Assembly: GCA_964549975.1 (NCBI GenBank)
Contig: CAZJWM010000100.1
Span: 1 to 7,530, forward strand
Length of the DNA stretch: 7,530 bases
Reading direction: 5' to 3'
DNA from: UBA3263 sp964549975
Lineage (GTDB): Bacteria > Bacteroidota > Bacteroidia > Bacteroidales > Muribaculaceae
Shown: piece by piece, positions 7,089 to 7,530 of the stretch
Position numbering within the stretch: position 1 is the stretch's first letter
Layout of the letters: each line of letters starts with the position of its first letter
Position numbers and translations under genes: made by a program
Notes under the pieces: generated by a model
The model's input: only the letters and a program-made list of their open reading frames with translations
Databases searched by the model: none
What the model was told of the DNA's origin: nothing

Positions 7089-7178
7089 TTACGTTTTGTG
7101 GTTAACTCCGTCGGGCGAGACCTCCATCGTGGCTGCCTGCTTATTCGGGCCCGAACGAAAACAATAAAATGCTTTTAA
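7089..7178 (-). promoter_or_regulatory. Structured rplU 5' leader
   Basis: The leader of about 100 bases contains a 12-bp perfect palindrome, TTCGGGCCCGAA (7144-7155). On the RNA strand its TCGGGC half (7154-7149) can alternatively pair with GCCCGA (7116-7111) nearer the start codon, so two exclusive folds are possible. A 12-codon upstream frame (7127-7089, minus) ends 9 bases before the rplU ATG and is preceded by no clear initiation signal. Ribosomal protein leaders that bind their own product are known in other phyla, but no named leader family is recognised here. Function is inferred. Confidence 0.35.
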
Positions 7179-7184
7179 GCGGTG

Positions 7185-7215
7185 CAAAGTTACGACTTTT
7201 CCGCGGTTTACGAAA
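7185..7215 (-). promoter_or_regulatory. rplU-rpmA promoter
   Basis: On the minus strand TAACTTTG (7192-7185) matches TAnnTTTG exactly. A partial -33 element, TTTC (7215-7212), sits 19 bases upstream in place of TTTG. Transcription would begin near 7178, about 100 bases before the rplU start. Confidence 0.7.
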
Positions 7216-7249
7216 CCCCACGCCCCTTTTCCCCGCGTTAAAAATTCAT

Positions 7250-7290
7250 AAAAAAAATCGGGCCAACCGGACATTCCGCCCGATTGGCCC
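7250..7290 (-). terminator. Intrinsic terminator for the gene entering from the right edge
   Basis: On the minus strand GGGCCAA (7290-7284) pairs perfectly with TTGGCCC (7266-7260). An inner CGGA/TCCG hairpin (7268-7271 with 7275-7278) sits inside, and after GA comes a T8 tract (complement of 7250-7257). It lies about 160 bases past the stop codon at 7450, with only repeats between, and just before the rplU promoter. It therefore insulates the operon. Confidence 0.8.
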
Positions 7291-7329
7291 AATAACTTAT
7301 CTTCAATAATCAAAAATCCAAAGCCCAAG

Positions 7330-7403
7330 CCCTAAGAACCAAGCCCTAAGAACTAAGAACTATGAACTAAGAACTATGAACTAAGAACTATGAACTAAGA
7401 ACT
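7330..7403. repeat. 14-bp tandem repeat array
   Basis: CTAAGAACTATGAA occurs perfectly at 7353-7366, 7367-7380 and 7381-7394, with a partial copy at 7395-7403. Diverged copies (CCCTAAGAACCAAG and CCCTAAGAACTAAG) precede it at 7330-7357. The unit is itself two similar heptamers (AACTAAG and AACTATG), which suggests growth by slippage. It lies in the 3' untranslated stretch of the gene ending at 7450. No coding or CRISPR-like structure is present. Confidence 0.9.
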
Positions 7404-7417
7404 TAAAACTAAAAGAC

Positions 7418-7446
7418 TTTCAATTTTCAATTATCAACTTTCAATT
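7418..7446. repeat. Short TTCAATT-type degenerate repeats
   Basis: TTTCAATT, TTCAATTA, ATCAACTT and TTTCAATT follow each other directly downstream of the stop codon of the right-edge gene. This is a degenerate 7-8 bp repeat next to the 14-bp array. A related motif in inverse orientation (CAATTGAAAG) occurs at 3255-3264 in the other large intergenic region. Confidence 0.6.
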
Positions 7447-7449
7447 AGA

Positions 7450-7530
7450 TTACGCTTTGCCGTTGGAGCCGAGCACGTTGACGATTTTGTGCTTGTAGAG
7501 CTTCTCCATTTCGTCGCGAGCCGGGCCGAG
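7450..7530 (-). CDS. C-terminal end of an unidentified protein (cut by window edge)
   Basis: The last 26 codons are open from the window edge to a TAA at 7450-7452. They encode a basic, soluble-looking terminus, LGPARDEMEKLYKHKIVNVL, followed by GSNGKA. Codon use is GC-ending (CTC, GGC, GTC, AAC), like the real genes here, and non-coding repeats begin just past the stop, which supports a genuine gene end. I do not recognise the family from this fragment. It is transcribed in the same direction as rplU-rpmA but separated from it by a terminator. Confidence 0.7.
   Translation of the reverse strand, partial: LGPARDEMEKLYKHKIVNVLGSNGKA

Noticed and set aside
7128..7328. Longer minus-strand frame (start 7328) through the rplU leader and promoter
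   Set aside because: It spans the terminator at 7250-7290 and the -7 box at 7185-7192 and shows no protein family features. Only its last 12 codons could act as a leader peptide.
7330..7403. CRISPR array
   Set aside because: The 14-bp units are directly contiguous with no spacers of unique sequence, and no cas genes are nearby. It is a simple tandem repeat.

Overview
The window looks like chromosomal DNA from a gut-type member of the Bacteroidales, most plausibly Muribaculaceae or a Prevotella-like relative. The evidence is: promoters of the Bacteroidetes form TAnnTTTG; start codons without a Shine-Dalgarno sequence; GC-rich, GCC/GGC/GAC-heavy codons; very large secreted proteins ending in a short 'YDLxGR...' tail; and short-period tandem repeats at gene ends. 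The family-level placement is inference.

Layout, left to right. (1) 1-195: a promoter region with a 13-bp near-perfect palindrome, a TATCTTTG -7 box, and a 5' leader with a 7-bp hairpin enclosing a C8 tract. (2) 196-3180 (+): a 994-aa secreted multidomain protein with one discoidin (F5/8 type C)-like domain among several lectin-like beta modules. No catalytic domain was recognised. (3) 3181-3443: a convergent intergenic region with a terminator hairpin for each flanking gene, a 9-bp tandem repeat and a GC-rich hairpin. (4) 3444-6317 (-): a 957-aa secreted GH33 exo-sialidase with the YRIP motif, three Asp boxes and extra beta modules at both ends. (5) 6318-6468: the sialidase promoter packed directly behind the rpmA terminator. 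(6) 6469-6732 and 6759-7079 (-): rpmA (L27) and rplU (L21), in the order rplU-rpmA. (7) 7080-7449: the rplU leader and promoter, a terminator for the gene further right, and a run of 14-bp and TTCAATT-type repeats. (8) 7450-7530 (-): the last 26 codons of an unidentified gene.

The two large genes converge and share architecture: a signal peptide, ricin-trefoil-like modules, and the same kind of short C-terminal tail. A reasonable inference is that both act outside the cell on host or dietary glycans. The sialidase would release terminal sialic acid, and the discoidin protein would bind glycans or display them at the surface. No transporter, SusC/D pair or sialic-acid catabolic gene is visible here, so the pair is not shown to be part of a complete utilisation locus. 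The ribosomal protein operon is ordinary housekeeping. I found no CRISPR array, insertion sequence, tRNA or rRNA gene. The least explained items are the large discoidin protein, the structured leaders of gene 1 and rplU, and the repeat blocks.
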